Below, in pieces: positions 44,856 to 53,514 of a DNA stretch of 64,000 nt. The notes under the pieces are model-generated. The model was not told the DNA's origin. It was given only the letters and a program-made list of their open reading frames with translations, and searched no databases. Each line of letters begins with the position of its first letter. The first letter of the stretch is position 1. The stretch covers positions 1 through 64,000 of the forward strand of contig NZ_WWVR01000008.1 in assembly GCF_009883055.1 (NCBI RefSeq), given 5' to 3'. The stretch is from Blautia sp. BIOML-A1. Its GTDB lineage: Bacteria; Bacillota; Clostridia; Lachnospirales; Lachnospiraceae. Both the position numbers and the translations under genes were made by a program.

Positions 44856-46172
44856 ACGCTCCCAGCCTTTTTGAGAACCGTATTTCTTATACCGCTTCGG
44901 GCTTTTGTAGGCTACCCAGCCCTGTATGATGCCGCCCGCAATGCCGGTATTCATAATCTCGCAGATTGCCCGTGTCTCCCAGTCTGCCGGGGAATTTAAG
45001 TTCCCCAGCGCTTCCTCATAAAGCTGCTTGGAACATACCCTGTCGCCGGTGTAGTCCTCCAAATAGGCGTAGATCATGCCGGCCTGTGTGTCTTCCTGCA
45101 TAAAGTCCTGCTGGTGGGCGTTCAGGTATCGGTTCATTTCCATGCTGAATGACAGCTTATACTTCCCACTGCGATAAACCGTCATGGCTTCCGCCCACAT
45201 CTGTTCGATATACGCCCTCGCCGCCGCTTCATCGTCCAGTATGTGAACCTCCGCCCGTTCCGGGTACACCGTCACGGGGAGAAAGCGCCGGTTGCCGGTG
45301 CGGTCACGGGGCAAAAAGTCCTGCCGGTTGGTCGTCCCTCCAAATACACATTGCCGCAGCCGGTCTGCCGGATGTGTCTCATACGGCACTTTGTAGGTTT
45401 CTTTCTGGCGGCTTAAGAATGACTTGATTTCCTCAATACTCTTGGCGTTGGCTGTGGCAATCATCTCCGACATCTCGATAATCCAATGCCCTTGCAGCTT
45501 GCGGTACACATTTTCATCGTCCAGCTTTTTCAAATCGTCTGAAAACCATTCGTCCCTGCCTGCCAGCAGCCGGAAAAAGGTAGATTTCCCGGCTCCCTGA
45601 CCACCAACCAGACAGAGCATGACCTCAAACTTGCTCCCCGGTCTGAATACCCGCCGGATGGCTCCCATCAGGAACAGTTTCAAGGCTTCATAGGTGTATT
45701 CGTCCGTATCGGCTCCCAGAAAGTGATGCAGGGCGTAACGGATGCGCTCTGTGCCGTCCCATTGCAGGCTGTTCAGGTAATCCCTGACTGGATGGTAGCG
45801 GTTTTCATTGGCAACAATCTTGATGGCGCTCTGCACCTTTTTCTCGCTGGTAAGCCCGTAATTTTCTTCCAGATACAAAAGCAGGTAGTTCATGTCCATG
45901 TCGGTCAGCGTGGTACTGGTGCGCTCCCAGCCCAGCGGCTTCACAATGTCAATCTGCTCCGTCAAAAGGTTCAGGCGCAGCGCCCCGCGAAACAGAGGGT
46001 CACGCTGGAACACCGTCAGGCAGTTTCGGATGCTGTTCTTCACGCCGCCTTTCTGCGTCCCCTCTAATGTTTCCCGGATTTCTTCCGGTGTCTGCGCCGG
46101 TTCCATTGTGTCCATCGTCCTTTTGACCGCTTCCTGCGTTTCCGGCGGCAAGCTCTGAAATTCGCTGTTCAA
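44775..46172 (-). CDS. VirE/VapE-type primase-helicase protein
   Basis: A 465-residue protein of the virulence-associated E family, a superfamily-3-like ATPase common in phages and integrative elements and thought to drive element replication. Walker A is GGQGAGKSTFFRLLAG (near 185), followed by a Walker B region LDDENVYRKLQGHWIIEMSE and FGGTTNRQDFLPRDRTGNRRF. The start is TTG at 46172, nine bases after AAAGGAGG, which lies inside the upstream primase gene; the two frames overlap by 173 bp. Confidence 0.88.
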   Translation of the reverse strand: MNSEFQSLPPETQEAVKRTMDTMEPAQTPEEIRETLEGTQKGGVKNSIRNCLTVFQRDPLFRGALRLNLLTEQIDIVKPLGWERTSTTLTDMDMNYLLLYLEENYGLTSEKKVQSAIKIVANENRYHPVRDYLNSLQWDGTERIRYALHHFLGADTDEYTYEALKLFLMGAIRRVFRPGSKFEVMLCLVGGQGAGKSTFFRLLAGRDEWFSDDLKKLDDENVYRKLQGHWIIEMSEMIATANAKSIEEIKSFLSRQKETYKVPYETHPADRLRQCVFGGTTNRQDFLPRDRTGNRRFLPVTVYPERAEVHILDDEAAARAYIEQMWAEAMTVYRSGKYKLSFSMEMNRYLNAHQQDFMQEDTQAGMIYAYLEDYTGDRVCSKQLYEEALGNLNSPADWETRAICEIMNTGIAGGIIQGWVAYKSPKRYKKYGSQKGWERVNQAPPEGDGFQEITEEEARQMELPF

Positions 46173-46740
46173 GCCGCAACACCTCCTTTCCCTGTGCGGC
46201 GATCAATGCCGCTTTTTCTTCTATTTCTCCGTATAACAAAATATCCAAAAGGTATTCTGTGTAGCTTATCCTCTGCAACGCTTCCACAAAAAGAGGATGC
46301 CAGATGGCATCCTGCGGCTGTGGGGCGTGTGCTGTTTTCCAATGCTCCAGCAGGCGCAGATAATCGCATAGCACCCGGAAACAATACCGTTCCGTTTCCT
46401 GAAATCTCTGCTCCGCTGATTTTTGTCGGGGCTGTGACCTGTTGTGACGCTTCCTATCTGGCGGCGCATTGCCGGATTTCTCATAGGAAACGCCGAAGTC
46501 CTCCGCAAGCCTGACCGCAGCTTCCCGTTTCCCCAATCCATGCAGCAAAGCGGCAAAGTCGATCACATCCCCGGAAGCCCCGCAGCCGAAGCAGTAAAAG
46601 CGGCTGTCCACTTTCATGCTGGGCGTGCGGTCATTGTGGAATGGACAGCAGACCATGCCGTTTCTCCCCACCCGGATTCCATAGAATGAAGCAGCCTGCC
46701 GGGTGGTAACAGACTGTTTCACCGCTTCAAATACATTCAA
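46000..46740 (-). CDS. CHC2 zinc-finger DNA primase domain protein
   Basis: A 246-residue protein. The first 90 residues are a DnaG-type zinc-finger: Cys32 and His35 (CPFHNDRTPSM), Cys50 and Cys53 (YCFGCG), then GDVIDFAALL. No TOPRIM catalytic domain follows; instead there is a basic, then helical tail. It probably loads or primes together with the VirE-type partner whose gene overlaps its end. Its ATG is preceded by GGGAGCATTTG. Confidence 0.85.
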   Translation of the reverse strand: MNVFEAVKQSVTTRQAASFYGIRVGRNGMVCCPFHNDRTPSMKVDSRFYCFGCGASGDVIDFAALLHGLGKREAAVRLAEDFGVSYEKSGNAPPDRKRHNRSQPRQKSAEQRFQETERYCFRVLCDYLRLLEHWKTAHAPQPQDAIWHPLFVEALQRISYTEYLLDILLYGEIEEKAALIAAQGKEVLRLEQRISELAAGNAGSGQKDDGHNGTGADTGRNPGNIRGDAERRREEQHPKLPDGVPA

Positions 46741-46787
46741 ATGCTCCCTCCATAAAAATACTGGTAGCGGTAAAGCTGCCGGTTATA

Positions 46788-48260
46788 TCATAGCTCCATC
46801 TCATGTTTCTTTCTCTGTACTGCCTGTGGCTGCTCCCTCCGGCGCAGTGCGGTATCTACGGCGTTCTGCACCTGCCGTAGCCGTATGACTTCCTCCCGGA
46901 GTGGCTTGTGCTGCGGAGACAGTTCGGCATACTCTGTTTTTAACTGTGCGTATTCCTGTTTCCATGCTTTCAGGGCAATGGGTTTTCCGTCCAGTTTTTC
47001 TTTCAAAATACGGCGGGCGGCATAAAACAGCCGTAACTCCGCATCGTGGGATGTTTCAAATTTCTCCCTCTGTTTCTTAAACTTGATATTGTTCAATTCC
47101 GTATGAACAGGTTTTAGCCGCTGGTAATTCTCGCCCTCCCGTATCAATTCCTGCAATTCCTTTATCCGGGCAGATTTCTTTTTCATGGAGTCGCTTAACG
47201 CTTCAAATTCTTCGTTGACAGAGGAAAGACGCTCCTGCAAATCCTCTAATGTGAGCAGCTTGTTTTCCGTCAGATAATTGACGGCTTCGGCAAACTGCTT
47301 TAAGTTTCCGGTTCTGGCTTTATTGCTCCATGCCCCTGCGTTGCGCTGGTTGTAATAAGCGATCAACAGGTCGGCAAGGCTCGGTGTCTGCGGTTTGGAA
47401 AGTTCTTCTTTTACCTCTGCCATCCAGACAAACAGGGCTTTGATCTTCTTCCTCACATCCTGCATGAGCCGGTTGGTGGCTTTAATCCAGCGGTTCAGTT
47501 CCCCTTTCTCGGTGCGGATGCCCTTTGCTTCCATCTGCCGGACATTAGCTCCCTCGTGGACAGTAGGTATCAGGTCAAGCCCCTGCCGCACATAGGAACG
47601 GTGGTCGATACGCACATCCAGCCCTTTTTCCTCAAATTTTGTATTAACGGCAGCCGCCCACTGCTCCCGCCAGTGTTCCAGCGTTTCCGGCTCATGCCAG
47701 TCTGTTGTATGGACAGCGTTAAACATATAATCGCCGTTTTTATCCCGGATTCGGTTTCCATCTTCATCAAGAAGATATTCCCGACGCTGTTTTTGTCCCC
47801 ATGTGCCATCCGGGTTCAAAGGGCGCATGGTTGTCATCACATGAAAATGCGGGTTAGGGATGCCGCCGTCCTCTTTCTCCGGGCTGTGAAAAGCAAGGTC
47901 GGCAATCATGCCTTTTGTCACAAACTGCTCCTGTACGAACTTCCTCGCCAGCTCCATGTTTTCTTCCAGCGTCAATTCATTCTGCATGGCAATATCAAAG
48001 GAATAGGCAAGCTGTGCTTTTGGATGTTTCTCGCAGTTCTCCACAGCATTCCAGAGGGTCGCCCGGTCAAGATATATTTCCGGCGCATGGGGCGGCAGCA
48101 TGATTTCCGAAGCGATCACGCCGCCCTTTTTGGTGTAGTCGCTGACTTCTCCATAGTAGCTGCTGTAAAGACGCTCCCCGGCTCGATAGGCTGCGCTGGC
48201 AATGGCGCTCTGACCGGCGCTGCGCTTGATCTGTGCGATTGAAAAATGATAAAGTGCTAT
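46788..48260 (-). CDS. MobA/MobL relaxase, element A, apparent ATA start
   Basis: Relaxase that nicks oriT for mobilisation. With the N terminus included it has 490 residues: ALYHFSIAQIKRSAGQSAIA at the start, the HUH metal site PNPHFHV, a Tyr-rich YSSYYG segment and a long coiled-coil tail. The conserved first Met codon, ATG in the homologous copy at 50024, is ATA here (48260). The next in-frame usable codon is GTG at 48119, which would remove 47 conserved residues. Either AUA is used or the gene is impaired. The DUF3847 gene ends just upstream. Confidence 0.8.
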   Translation of the reverse strand: MALYHFSIAQIKRSAGQSAIASAAYRAGERLYSSYYGEVSDYTKKGGVIASEIMLPPHAPEIYLDRATLWNAVENCEKHPKAQLAYSFDIAMQNELTLEENMELARKFVQEQFVTKGMIADLAFHSPEKEDGGIPNPHFHVMTTMRPLNPDGTWGQKQRREYLLDEDGNRIRDKNGDYMFNAVHTTDWHEPETLEHWREQWAAAVNTKFEEKGLDVRIDHRSYVRQGLDLIPTVHEGANVRQMEAKGIRTEKGELNRWIKATNRLMQDVRKKIKALFVWMAEVKEELSKPQTPSLADLLIAYYNQRNAGAWSNKARTGNLKQFAEAVNYLTENKLLTLEDLQERLSSVNEEFEALSDSMKKKSARIKELQELIREGENYQRLKPVHTELNNIKFKKQREKFETSHDAELRLFYAARRILKEKLDGKPIALKAWKQEYAQLKTEYAELSPQHKPLREEVIRLRQVQNAVDTALRRREQPQAVQRKKHEMEL

Positions 48261-48262
48261 CC

Positions 48263-48580
48263 TTAGTCACCGCCTTTCTCCTGCCCGGAAATACGGGCGT
48301 GGTTCTCTGTGGCAGACCGGATGAAATGCTCCGCCTGCGGCAGATTCAAAATGCTTTCCATGAGGGAATAAAATTCCGCTTCGGATAGCTCCTTTGTCTG
48401 TGGTGCAATGCTCTCAATAGCTGCCCCACGGGTAATCAGCCGGTGCGTCCTCTGTTTCCGGGAACCGCTTTCCAGATACGCCTGCCGGTTTTTCAAACGC
48501 TGCATTTTCCGTTTTTCCTGTTCCAGCAGGACAGTGGTTTTTTCATATTCCTGCTTCAACTGTTCCAAAGATTTTTCCAT
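48263..48580 (-). CDS. DUF3847 family mobilisation-associated protein, element A
   Basis: A 105-residue protein with a coiled coil (1-45, LEQLKQEYEKTTVLLEQEKRK), the family motif RKQRTHRLITRGAAIES and a helical end. DUF3847 proteins always precede MobA/MobL relaxases in such elements and probably act as the accessory nicking protein. Start at 48580 behind AAAGGATG. A homologue is at 49990-50349. Confidence 0.85.
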   Translation of the reverse strand: MEKSLEQLKQEYEKTTVLLEQEKRKMQRLKNRQAYLESGSRKQRTHRLITRGAAIESIAPQTKELSEAEFYSLMESILNLPQAEHFIRSATENHARISGQEKGGD

Positions 48581-48699
48581 GTTCTCACATCCTTTGCTGA
48601 TAAGATAAAGAAAGACCATCCGCAGACAGTCCGTGTGTCAGTGCTTCTATAAAACCCGATGAAAAGGGAAAACCGCAGAGCGGATTTCTCTTTGCGGCG

Positions 48700-48888
48700 A
48701 GTACACAGGGGATAGCCGCTTTAGCGGCGCAAGGGGGTGTAGCCACCTTGTCGGAGCGAAGCGAACGCAGGCCTCGGATTGCTGATTTTATCAGCGGCAG
48801 AGGTAAGCTCCGCAGGACGCACGATACATGGTCTTTAGACTATGTATAGAAGTGCGCCCTTAGTTCCTAAGGGATTTTGCCGTTTCCG
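48700..48888. other. oriT-like region 1
   Basis: Non-coding. Contains GGGATAGCCGC, a short inverted repeat and GGCGCAAGGGGGTGTAGCCA then CCTTG (48726-48750), then AAGCTCCGCAGGACGCAC and AGTGCGCCCTTAGTTCCTAA. All these blocks recur in the same order at 50508-50676. Its position directly upstream of DUF3847 and the relaxase is that of oriT. Confidence 0.65.
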
Positions 48889-49070
48889 GCAGTCTTGTCC
48901 TTTTTCTTGGAACGCTTGGAAAGATACTTCGGGCAGTCAACCACAACCGCCCGGAAGCTCTGTTTACATTCGTGCTGGCATTTCCGGCACAGTTCGTTGT
49001 AAGTGATACGGCTGCGGTCATTTAAGAAGAAAGACCATTCCAACCGCCGCTTGTTACTCATTCTTGCCAT
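48867..49070 (-). CDS. Small conserved element protein, Cys/Lys-rich
   Basis: A 67-residue basic protein with a Cys-X2-Cys-X3-Cys pattern (LCRKCQHECKQ) and another Cys further on, possibly a small zinc ribbon. Strong ribosome site AAAGGAG. Its 3' end overlaps the distal edge of the oriT-like region. I do not know a named family for it. Confidence 0.6.
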   Translation of the reverse strand: MARMSNKRRLEWSFFLNDRSRITYNELCRKCQHECKQSFRAVVVDCPKYLSKRSKKKDKTAGNGKIP

Positions 49071-49217
49071 AACCGGCTCCTTTCTCCGTTTCTATCTGAT
49101 GTACGCAGATAGGCTGTTTTGATGTAGCGTCTCGGTATCATTTTTAAGTTTTTTTCCCTCTGTATGCCCCTTTGGAAAGTGCGGCAGTATTGCAAGTCAG
49201 GGAATGATACCTCACGC

Positions 49218-49442
49218 TTATTTGTCGCTTCCCGGTACGGTTTCGGAGCCTTTTGCCATCCATTCAAAGAAAGCAATTTTGCTGACCTTGATAAGTCTGC
49301 CCCTGCGGAACGCTGGAAAGCCGGGTGTGTGTACCAGCTCATAGGCGCTCGCTCTTGAAATTCCCATAATCCACTGAATGTCCGCCACATCCAGAACCAG
49401 CGGTAAATCCTCGTAGCTGTTCAATCTCTTTTTATCGTTCAT
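49218..49442 (-). CDS. Excisionase-like helix-turn-helix protein
   Basis: A 74-residue protein with a winged-helix DNA-binding domain of the MerR/excisionase type (LVLDVADIQWIMGISRASAYELVH, then FPAFRRGRLIKVSKIAFFEWM). Such proteins direct excision by the element's recombinase or act as regulators. Start at 49442 behind GGGAGGA. It lies at the presumed right end of element A. Confidence 0.8.
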   Translation of the reverse strand: MNDKKRLNSYEDLPLVLDVADIQWIMGISRASAYELVHTPGFPAFRRGRLIKVSKIAFFEWMAKGSETVPGSDK

Positions 49443-49562
49443 TCTGTTCCTCCCATAAATCAAATAATATCAATGTTAGCTTGTGATGCGGTGATTTGCT
49501 TTAATTCTTGCAGTATACTTTCGTCATGTTGACCATCCGTATCAAAGGCCACGCGGAACACT

Positions 49563-50024
49563 CTATTTGCCGTTCTGCTCGATGGGGCGGATGGGGCAAA
49601 GCACATGAAAATGTGGATTGGGTATGCCGCCGTCCTCACGGTCTGGCTGGTGTACGGCGAAGTCAACCACCATGCCACGGCTCACAAAGTTCTCCAACAA
49701 AAATTGCCTTGCAAGAGCGATGTTTTCCTCAAGGGAAAATTCATTCTGCAAGGCAATGTCAAAGCTGTATGCAAGCTGGGCGTTCTTTCCACGCTCGGCT
49801 TTTTCCACGGCGTTCCATAGCGTCTGGCGGTCTGCGTATTCGGGCGGTGCATGGGACGGCAGGAGAATGTCGGAGCAGATCACGCCGCCCTTGCGTGTGT
49901 AGTCGCTGTACTCGCCGTAATACTCGCTATACAATCGCTCCCCGGCACGGTAGGCGGCAGAAGCAATAGCGGACTGTCCTGCGCTTCGCTTAGTCTGCGT
50001 GACGCTCAGATGAAATAGTGCCAT
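49563..50024 (-). pseudogene. Truncated MobA/MobL relaxase, element B
   Basis: The first 153 residues of a relaxase very similar to the one in element A, starting with a normal ATG (MALFHLSVTQTKRSAG) and including the HUH site PNPHFHV. Homology stops at IRPIEQNGK, where TAG follows; the remaining roughly 330 residues are absent. The break coincides with the presumed right end of element A, so insertion or recombination removed the rest. It keeps the catalytic domain core but lacks the helicase-like tail. Confidence 0.8.
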
Positions 50025-50349
50025 CGGCTTTCAACTCCTTTTCTCTGTTCGCTTGGTTGGTGTGAGTAATCGCCATGTGACGGACGGCTCGCTGGACTTC
50101 TGCCAGAGAAAAGATGTATTCCATCAGCTCTGTCATTTCTGTGCGTGTGAGATCTTTGACCTCCGGGGCAAGGCTCTCAATCGTGCCGTCCAGATTGCAA
50201 AGACGATGGGTGCGTTTCTGCCTTTCGCCTTTCTCCAGATATTTCTTTCTGTTCTCAAGACGGTTGAGCTTGTGCTTCTCCTGTGCAAGCTGCGTCTCGG
50301 CTCGTTCCTTTTCGGCTCGGAGCTGTTCAAGGGTTTTCGGTTTTGTCAT
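49990..50349 (-). CDS. DUF3847 family mobilisation-associated protein, element B
   Basis: A 119-residue homologue of the protein at 48263: coiled coil (LEQLRAEKERAETQLAQEKHK), RQKRTHRLCNLDGTIES, and a helical end. It overlaps the start of the truncated relaxase by 35 bp, unlike the element A copy. Start at 50349 behind AAAAGGAGG. Confidence 0.85.
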   Translation of the reverse strand: MTKPKTLEQLRAEKERAETQLAQEKHKLNRLENRKKYLEKGERQKRTHRLCNLDGTIESLAPEVKDLTRTEMTELMEYIFSLAEVQRAVRHMAITHTNQANREKELKADGTISSERHAD

Positions 50350-50501
50350 TGTGATTGACCTCCTTTTTTGATTTTTGGGATAAAAAAAGACCGTCAACTT
50401 TTCGCAGATTGCGACCAGTCAACGGTCTAATTTTCGGTATTCGGTTTTTTCAAACTTGCTGGCGGCGAACAACAGTTATGTTGTTTGCGGACGGCAAGTC
50501 C

Positions 50502-50680
50502 ACAAGGGATAGCCGCATAAGCGGCGCAAGGGGGTGTAGCCACCTTGACGGAACGAAGTGACGAAACATTCTCGGTCGAGCAGTTTTCTTCTGCTGACCG
50601 GGAATGAAGCTCCGCAGGACGCACTACTCTCGACAGAGAGTATAGAAGTGCGCCCTTTAGTTCCTAAAGGGATTTTCTTC
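50502..50680. other. oriT-like region 2
   Basis: Non-coding, with GGGATAGCCGC, GGCGCAAGGGGGTGTAGCCA then CCTTG, AAGCTCCGCAGGACGCAC and AGTGCGCCCTTTAGTTCCTA in the same order and spacing as at 48700-48888. Flanks differ, marking it as an independent copy belonging to element B. Confidence 0.65.
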
Positions 50681-50729
50681 TGACCCAAATTATATAAAAT
50701 GTAGATCAAGACATTTCTAAGAGGTACTC

Positions 50730-51344
50730 TCAGATTTTCACAACATAAGGTTCATCTTCAATAATACCCTGATCGTGGGTAACAATGATAACCGTTTTAC
50801 CTTCTTCATTGAGTTCGTGCAATAACCTCATAACAATATCTCTATTTTTCTTGTCAAGTGAGCCAGTAGGTTCATCTGCCAAAACAACAGAACATTTTTT
50901 CATCATAAGACGAGCTAAAGCAACTCTCTGTTGTTCACCACCGGAAAGCTGATAAACTTTTTTGTTAACTTCCTTTGATAACCCCACACGATTAAGAGCT
51001 TCTTTAAGTGATACTTTAGTTCGGCTTGATTTTTTAATCAAACTTAAATTTTCTTTAACTGTCTTATTTTCAAGCAGTGCAAAATTCTGAAAAAGAAACC
51101 CCACTGTATCCGCAAAAAAACTGTTTTTATTTTTAAGCCGGGTAATATTCAGCCCTTCGATTATGATACTGCCGCTATCCGGTTTTTCGATACCACCAAT
51201 CATATTGAGTAAAGTGCTTTTTCCACTGCCGCTATCGCCGCTGATTACTACAAAACTTCCATCCGGAATTTCTAAATTAAAGTTAGAGAAAATTATTTTC
51301 TCTCCAAATGCTTTATTTAAGCCACGAATTATAATCATAAACAT
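50730..51344 (-). CDS. ABC transporter ATP-binding protein (lactococcin-972 type)
   Basis: A 204-residue ATPase with Walker A SGDSGSGKSTLL, Q-loop FLFQNFALLE, signature LSGGEQQRVALA and Walker B CSVVLADEPTGS. Its small size and its partner fit the putative bacteriocin-export group associated with lactococcin 972. It overlaps the permease gene by 10 bp. The cassette is clearly AT-richer than the flanking element DNA. Confidence 0.88.
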   Translation of the reverse strand: MFMIIIRGLNKAFGEKIIFSNFNLEIPDGSFVVISGDSGSGKSTLLNMIGGIEKPDSGSIIIEGLNITRLKNKNSFFADTVGFLFQNFALLENKTVKENLSLIKKSSRTKVSLKEALNRVGLSKEVNKKVYQLSGGEQQRVALARLMMKKCSVVLADEPTGSLDKKNRDIVMRLLHELNEEGKTVIIVTHDQGIIEDEPYVVKI

Positions 51345-53299
51345 CCACCTTTCAAGGACTTTGAGATATTTGTTTTTTCAACCCACATAACATTTGTGAA
51401 AATGATTGCCATTTCAATAATGGTGAGCAATGCTCCAACCAGTAAAGCAATCCCGACACTTGCGTTAGATATAAAAAGCGAAACAATGCAAATCAATATC
51501 ACAACGGCTATATTTTCTAAGAGATTAACGGAAATAAATCTTTTGTGCCTTTCATAAAAGCGATAGCCCAAAACCTTTTTGAGGGAGATTTCCATCGCAT
51601 TAAGTCTAAATTCCATTTTCACTTCAGATATGATGATAGCGATATCTAACAGCAATACTAATACGCAAAGAGAGCTTATAAAGCCAATCAGTTTCACGAG
51701 GAAACTATGACTATAAGTATAATCCTCCCCGACATTCGTCAGCATAAAATAGTGTGGACCAAGCTGTTCTGCATATTTTTTCGCAGCATTACGAATTGTG
51801 CTTTCATCGCATCCGTAGATCACCTCACCATTATATGTTCCTGTTTCGATATAACTTCCATTCAAAGCAACAGCCTCATTTGCCTGATAAATAACAATCG
51901 GATTTGTTGCTCTTGACAATCCGTCAATAGCCTCTTCTCTGTTCGAATTGAGATAATAAAATTGCTCTCTGCCAGAATATTCTTTATAAACAACACGCAG
52001 TTCTTCTGCATTTGGGGTAAGAGAGTCAATTTCCTCTTTTGCGATATCTTTGTATGATTCCGCATTTTTTCCCTTTGGCACGAAGACCACGATATCCTCT
52101 TTTTCATCATCTTCAGTAAGCATATCAGAAAACCCTTGCAGCATATCTCTGGCATTATGATTTACAAAAATATAATTATCCGTATCGCTTATCCGGCTGC
52201 CTATGCAGACCACCGGATTTATAGTGTTGTATTCATTTTCGTAAAGGTCATTCCAAAATTCGCTCTCTTTGGATTCCTCCTCATTTTCTTCAAAAGGAGG
52301 TTCAATCTGCATAACTCCAAAATAGTAATCATTATAATGATTTTCTAAAAGAGTAGTGTTTGTAAGTAAATTACCTTGAATGCTACTGAGATTTGTAGTT
52401 ATTGTAAAAATCGTCATAGCAGTAGCAAATACTTTAAGACCGTTCAGAAGATAAAACATACCTTTTTTATCTGAAGCATTGGCAAAGGCTTTTTTTACAT
52501 CAAAGCGGACAAAAGCAGCATAAGGAATTACGGAAAGAACTGCTCCGGCACAATACACTGCCAAAATGAGATGATCTTCATACGCTCCCGATATAAATTG
52601 AGAAACAAGCAACTTTGCTAAGACGAATAATGCAGCATATGAAATCATATCAGCCACTACAGCTTTTAGAGCAATCACAGCAGCATTTTCGCCCAGAGAA
52701 GCTCGTACAACTACTTCCTTTTGTCTGCGTATCACCTCAATCATATTAAGTACAATCATCAATATGGCAACCAGGCCCCAAACAATGAACATCATATCAG
52801 TTTCGGTTGATTGCCAAAACTCTGGCTGCGATATAGAATATTCTTTTGCCAAATCTTGATATGTGGCAATAATGTCATCATCGTCACCGATATAGCTGAC
52901 CATTATTTCCTGTCCATTGCCTGTGTTTTTTGCTTCTCTAAAATCTTCAAATTCTATTACGGTGATTCCGCCTATCAAAGCCGTATATGTTTTTTCCTCA
53001 ATATCCATTGTGCTTTTAAGACTATCCCGAACAACGGTATCATCACCATAAATATAAAGTCTTGTCTGATAATTAGAAACTCTCTGATTAAAAGTCGAAA
53101 AAATATGAACACCATGCTTCTCAGCTGTATCTTCTGCATTGGCTAAAAATGAATCCATATCGTCATTAGTAGTTGTGTATCTGGACGATAAATAATAAGC
53201 ACCATTAAAGTTCCAGAGCATATTTTGATATACTTCAGCTTGCATAACAAAAGCAAAAATAATCGTAATCAACAGCAATATATTTCTTATATGTTTCAT
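51335..53299 (-). CDS. Bacteriocin-associated integral membrane protein (DUF1430 type)
   Basis: A 654-residue membrane protein with one N-terminal segment, a large external domain, three segments around 170-270, a further one near 290, a second external domain and a C-terminal group of four (535-645). This matches the bacteriocin-associated seven-membrane-segment family that pairs with a small ABC ATPase for export of, or immunity to, lactococcin 972-like peptides. AAAGGAGG precedes the ATG, which overlaps the stop of a 25-codon frame. Confidence 0.85.
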   Translation of the reverse strand: MKHIRNILLLITIIFAFVMQAEVYQNMLWNFNGAYYLSSRYTTTNDDMDSFLANAEDTAEKHGVHIFSTFNQRVSNYQTRLYIYGDDTVVRDSLKSTMDIEEKTYTALIGGITVIEFEDFREAKNTGNGQEIMVSYIGDDDDIIATYQDLAKEYSISQPEFWQSTETDMMFIVWGLVAILMIVLNMIEVIRRQKEVVVRASLGENAAVIALKAVVADMISYAALFVLAKLLVSQFISGAYEDHLILAVYCAGAVLSVIPYAAFVRFDVKKAFANASDKKGMFYLLNGLKVFATAMTIFTITTNLSSIQGNLLTNTTLLENHYNDYYFGVMQIEPPFEENEEESKESEFWNDLYENEYNTINPVVCIGSRISDTDNYIFVNHNARDMLQGFSDMLTEDDEKEDIVVFVPKGKNAESYKDIAKEEIDSLTPNAEELRVVYKEYSGREQFYYLNSNREEAIDGLSRATNPIVIYQANEAVALNGSYIETGTYNGEVIYGCDESTIRNAAKKYAEQLGPHYFMLTNVGEDYTYSHSFLVKLIGFISSLCVLVLLLDIAIIISEVKMEFRLNAMEISLKKVLGYRFYERHKRFISVNLLENIAVVILICIVSLFISNASVGIALLVGALLTIIEMAIIFTNVMWVEKTNISKSLKGGCL

Positions 53300-53373
53300 T
53301 TAAAATTCTTAAACCTCCTTTGAATAGGTAACAGACACACGATTGCCCAAAATACTAATATGGATTTTTTCAT
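53296..53373 (-). pseudogene. Remnant of a bacteriocin precursor: signal peptide only
   Basis: A 25-codon frame, MKKSILVFWAIVCLLPI then QRRFKNFK, whose TGA overlaps the permease ATG. The first 17 residues look exactly like the start of a lactococcin-972-type signal peptide, but no mature peptide follows; the frame runs straight into the permease ribosome site. An internal deletion of the precursor gene is the simplest explanation. An extended -10 (TGGTACAAT) lies about 55 bp upstream. It could alternatively be a coupling leader peptide. Confidence 0.5.
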
Positions 53374-53514
53374 ACAACCACATTCTCTTGTTAGATTCTA
53401 ATTTTCCGTTTTCTTTATTCGCATAAATTGTACCATAAAACTCGTGAACAATTCTACCGCAACTTTGGACTACATGAGAAAAGTCCGAACAGTTTTCTGC
53501 CCGGACTTCCTCGC

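Noticed and set aside
44582..44857. 91-codon frame over the heptamer cluster
   Set aside because: Its repetitive VDSLVDALVD is a by-product of the GGTTGAC repeats; no ribosome site and it overlaps the VirE-type gene.
49058..49390. 110-codon minus-strand frame overlapping the excisionase
   Set aside because: Out of frame with a clear helix-turn-helix gene and without its own start signal.
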